This document shows, piece after piece, positions 6,879-8,824 of a stretch of DNA of 8,824 bases; the stretch's first letter is position 1, and the number at the start of each line of letters is the position of its first letter. A program made the position numbers and the translations under genes. The notes under the pieces were generated by a model. It was given only the letters and a program-made list of their open reading frames with translations, had not been told where the DNA came from and ran no database searches. The stretch covers positions 1 to 8,824 of the forward strand of contig JAEXLY010000108.1 of the NCBI GenBank assembly GCA_023444765.1. The letters are read 5' to 3'. This DNA is from Pseudomonadota bacterium. Its GTDB lineage: Bacteria; Pseudomonadota; Gammaproteobacteria; Xanthomonadales; Xanthomonadaceae.

Positions 6879-7034
6879 ATACCCTCCCATCGGTCCCGAC
6901 CACGCCCGCGGGCGACGGACGGGCTGGGTGGCCCTTGCGCAGCGTCGAGGCAGGACGCCACGCCTCAAGCCCGGTCGCTCTCCCGCATGCTGGACTGCGG
7001 CCATCGAATGCTGAACGCCGTGTTACCTTTCGAC

Positions 7035-7048
7035 TGGTAGCGCTAACA
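7035..7048 (+). promoter_or_regulatory. xyl-box operator (LacI-type, XylR-like regulator)
   Basis: The sequence TGGTAGCGCTAACA is an exact match to the 14-bp xyl-box I recall from xylan-utilisation genes of Xanthomonas campestris, where the LacI-family repressor XylR binds it and xylo-oligosaccharides relieve repression. Its core AGCGCT is palindromic, as expected for a LacI-family dimer. It ends 44 bp before the start codon of the beta-helix gene. A further TGTTA lies at 7021-7025 and mirrors the TAACA end of the box (7044-7048). The promoter probably overlaps: a poor -10-like TAACAC at 7044-7049 falls in the operator, 17 bp after 7021-7026. The regulator gene is not in the window. Confidence 0.75.
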
Positions 7049-7080
7049 CTCGGGCCAGTCGCCCGGCCACCGGCAGCCTC

Positions 7081-7087
7081 GGGAGGA
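7081..7087 (+). promoter_or_regulatory. Ribosome binding site of the beta-helix gene
   Basis: GGGAGGA lies 5 bases before ATG 7093 and fixes this start, which is followed at once by a well-formed signal peptide. Confidence 0.7.
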
Positions 7088-7092
7088 ACCAC

Positions 7093-8824
7093 ATGCCGAC
7101 ATCCCTTGCCGCGCGCGATGCGCGGCTCCGCCACCTGCGTCCCGTCATGGTCTGGATCGCGCTCCTGCTGGCGGCGCCCGCGCTGCCAGCGCTGGCGCAG
7201 CCCTCGGGCGGTCCCTACGGTCCGATCCCGCAGACCTACGAGGTCCCGACCACGGGGACCGTCTATTACGTCGCGCCGGACGGCCGGGAAGGCAACCAGG
7301 GCGACTCACCGGGCCGGCCCACCAGCCTGGAAGCCGCGATCGCCCGCGTGGTGACCGGCGACAGCATCGTGCTGCGCGGTGGCACCTATCGCACCGGCGG
7401 CCTGCAGCTCAACCAGGGCATCACCCTGCAGCCCTACCTGGACGAACGCCCGGTGCTGAAGGGCACGCGCGTGGCCAGGCAGTGGGAAGCGCTGCGCGAC
7501 AACGTGTGGCGGACGAGGTGGGACCGCCTGTTCCCGGCCAGGCCGCTGGCATGGTGGCGCGTGGAACGCGAGGGCATGCGCACGCCGCTGCACCGGTTCA
7601 ACAACGACATGGTGTTCGTCGATGGCCGGCCCCTGCTCTCGCAGGGCTGGGCCGGCGACCTGGGCGAAGACGGCTACTACATCGACTACGACAACGGGTA
7701 TGTCTACGTCGGTGTAGACCCCGGGCAGCACGAGATCGAGATCACCGCCCACGACATCGCGCTGCACAGGCCCTCGCGCGAGGTGCACGGCAAGCCATCC
7801 GACGGCAAGGGCCCGACCATCCGTGGACTGACCTTCACCCAGTACGCCTTCCGCGCGATCGACATCGAGGGCAGGAAGCCGTCCACCGGCCCCGACGAGG
7901 AGCCGACAGACGACCCGGTGGGCGTGTCCGACCCCTCGCAGCATGGGAAGGAAGTGGTGGGCACGACCCTGGAGCACGTCACCATCAGCCACACCTCGCG
8001 CGTGGCGGGCTATTTCCGCGGCGACGGACTGACCATCCGCAACTCGCTGATCAGCGACACCGGCACCGAGGGCATCTACGTGATCGGTTCGTCGGACGTG
8101 CTGCTGGAGCGCAACATCATCCGCCGCAACAACGTCGAGCAGCTGACCGGGTACTACCCGGCGGCGGTGAAGATCTTCAACCAGTCCTGGCGGGTGACGG
8201 TACGCGACAACCTGGTGATCGATCACCCGCACTCCAACGGCGTCTGGTACGACGTGGGCAACCGCGACGGCGTGTTCGCCGACAACCACGTCGAAGGCAC
8301 GCAGATCGGCTTCTTCTTCGAGATCTCGCGCGGAGTGGTCGTGGCCGGCAACGTGTTCGTGGACAACGAACAGGGCATCCGCGTGCTCAACAGTGCCGAT
8401 GCCCGCGTGTACCACAACACCTTCTACAACTCGCCGGTGATGTTCGACCGCAACGAACGCAGCGCGAAGGACGATCACTTCGGCTGGCATCCGCAGACCG
8501 GGCCCGACGTGGACGAGCGCGAGGGTCACGCGTTCGAAGGCAACCTGCTGGTGGGCGGGGAGGGTTTCGACAGGCCGCTCCTGCACTTCGACCAGCCGGC
8601 GGCCATGTGCGGCACGCTGACCCGGCCGATGACCACGCGGGTGGACGGCAACGCCTACGTGCGCGGGCCGGGCGAGGCGTCCCTGGTCACCTGGAGTCCC
8701 GTGCGCGGCAAGGACTGCCTTGCCGCGTACGACAGCCTCGATGCATTCCACCGCGCCACCGGACTGGAGCAGCGCGGCGTGGCCGTGCTGCCGTGGCAGG
8801 GAGCGGTGTTCCGGAGCGTGGAAC
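7093..8824 (+). CDS. Secreted right-handed parallel beta-helix protein, putative GH120-like beta-xylosidase (3' end outside window)
   Basis: 577 codons are visible with no stop, so the gene runs off the right edge. Residues 1-35 are a signal peptide: basic RDARLRHLR, hydrophobic core, cleavage expected after ALA (A35). YYVAPDGREGNQGDSPG (58-74) and TGDSIVLRGGTYRTGG are the usual opening of right-handed beta-helix enzymes. Repeated coils rich in Asn, Val, Ile and Gly follow (TIRNSLISDTG, LLERNIIRRNN, VRDNLVIDHP, FADNHVEGTQ, VAGNVFVDNEQG, VYHNTFYN). GVWYDVGNRD and FFFEISRG hold D387 and E410, exactly 23 apart, as are the nucleophile Asp382 and acid/base Glu405 of the GH120 beta-xylosidase XylC (recalled sequence). 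The segment TRVARQWEALRDNVWRT also resembles the same region of XylC. With the xyl-box upstream, a periplasmic or secreted hemicellulose-oligosaccharide hydrolase is the best guess. A polysaccharide lyase or another beta-helix carbohydrate enzyme is the alternative. Confidence 0.85.
   Translation, partial: MPTSLAARDARLRHLRPVMVWIALLLAAPALPALAQPSGGPYGPIPQTYEVPTTGTVYYVAPDGREGNQGDSPGRPTSLEAAIARVVTGDSIVLRGGTYRTGGLQLNQGITLQPYLDERPVLKGTRVARQWEALRDNVWRTRWDRLFPARPLAWWRVEREGMRTPLHRFNNDMVFVDGRPLLSQGWAGDLGEDGYYIDYDNGYVYVGVDPGQHEIEITAHDIALHRPSREVHGKPSDGKGPTIRGLTFTQYAFRAIDIEGRKPSTGPDEEPTDDPVGVSDPSQHGKEVVGTTLEHVTISHTSRVAGYFRGDGLTIRNSLISDTGTEGIYVIGSSDVLLERNIIRRNNVEQLTGYYPAAVKIFNQSWRVTVRDNLVIDHPHSNGVWYDVGNRDGVFADNHVEGTQIGFFFEISRGVVVAGNVFVDNEQGIRVLNSADARVYHNTFYNSPVMFDRNERSAKDDHFGWHPQTGPDVDEREGHAFEGNLLVGGEGFDRPLLHFDQPAAMCGTLTRPMTTRVDGNAYVRGPGEASLVTWSPVRGKDCLAAYDSLDAFHRATGLEQRGVAVLPWQGAVFRSVE

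Noticed and set aside
6903..6914. 12-bp GC-only palindrome CGCCCGCGGGCG in the gap before the beta-helix gene
   Set aside because: Such palindromes arise easily at this GC content; no T-tract, repeat copy or operator resemblance.
5804..6961. - strand open frame opposite the end of ligD and the OBAP gene
   Set aside because: It spans two well-supported + strand genes and the gap after them and has no motif of its own.
7306..8751. Long - strand open frame opposite the beta-helix gene (about 480 codons)
   Set aside because: The translation is His/Val/Ala-rich with no recognisable motif; the + strand has signal peptide, ribosome binding site and beta-helix coils.
1..8824. CRISPR arrays, tRNA/rRNA genes, insertion sequences, attachment sites
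   Set aside because: No spaced direct repeats, cloverleaf sequence, transposase or integrase motifs, or terminal inverted repeats were seen on reading both strands.

Overview
This 8.8-kb window is GC-rich (roughly two-thirds G+C or more by eye). All six genes lie on the + strand. Gene content, codon use and a Xanthomonas-type xyl-box operator suggest a gammaproteobacterium of the Lysobacteraceae/Xanthomonadaceae (Xanthomonas, Lysobacter or Luteimonas type). This assignment is inferred, with no marker gene to fix it.

Left part (2-1570): the 3' end of a membrane sensor. In order it has a coiled-coil signalling helix, one transmembrane segment, an intact GGDEF diguanylate cyclase domain, and, in the same reading frame, a complete tetrapyrrole-methylase-fold methyltransferase that closely resembles fungal OphMA, the borosin peptide-backbone alpha-N-methyltransferase. 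The catalytic Tyr/Arg/Tyr/Tyr set known from OphMA is present with gap-free spacing, but the protein carries no precursor peptide of its own. This fusion is the most unusual item in the window.

Middle part (1637-6859): a ferritin-like YciE/YciF (DUF892) protein, then exodeoxyribonuclease III (AP endonuclease), then a full three-domain DNA ligase D (phosphoesterase-ligase-polymerase order, as in Pseudomonas), then a lipoprotein of the DUF1264/OBAP (oil-body-associated protein) family starting 20 bp after ligD. This looks like a stress and DNA-repair neighbourhood. ExoIII handles abasic sites and blocked 3' ends; LigD is the end-processing polymerase/ligase of bacterial NHEJ; DUF892 proteins are usually stress-induced. 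No Ku gene is visible. LigD carries an unusual ~115-residue linker with a histone-H1-like Lys-x-x repeat, encoded by a 9-bp tandem repeat.

Right part (6860-8824): a 233-bp intergenic region with a perfect 14-bp xyl-box (TGGTAGCGCTAACA), followed by a secreted right-handed parallel beta-helix protein that runs off the window. Its Asp387/Glu410 pair matches the catalytic Asp/Glu spacing of GH120 beta-xylosidases. Operator and enzyme together suggest a xylan- or hemicellulose-responsive glycan-degradation gene.
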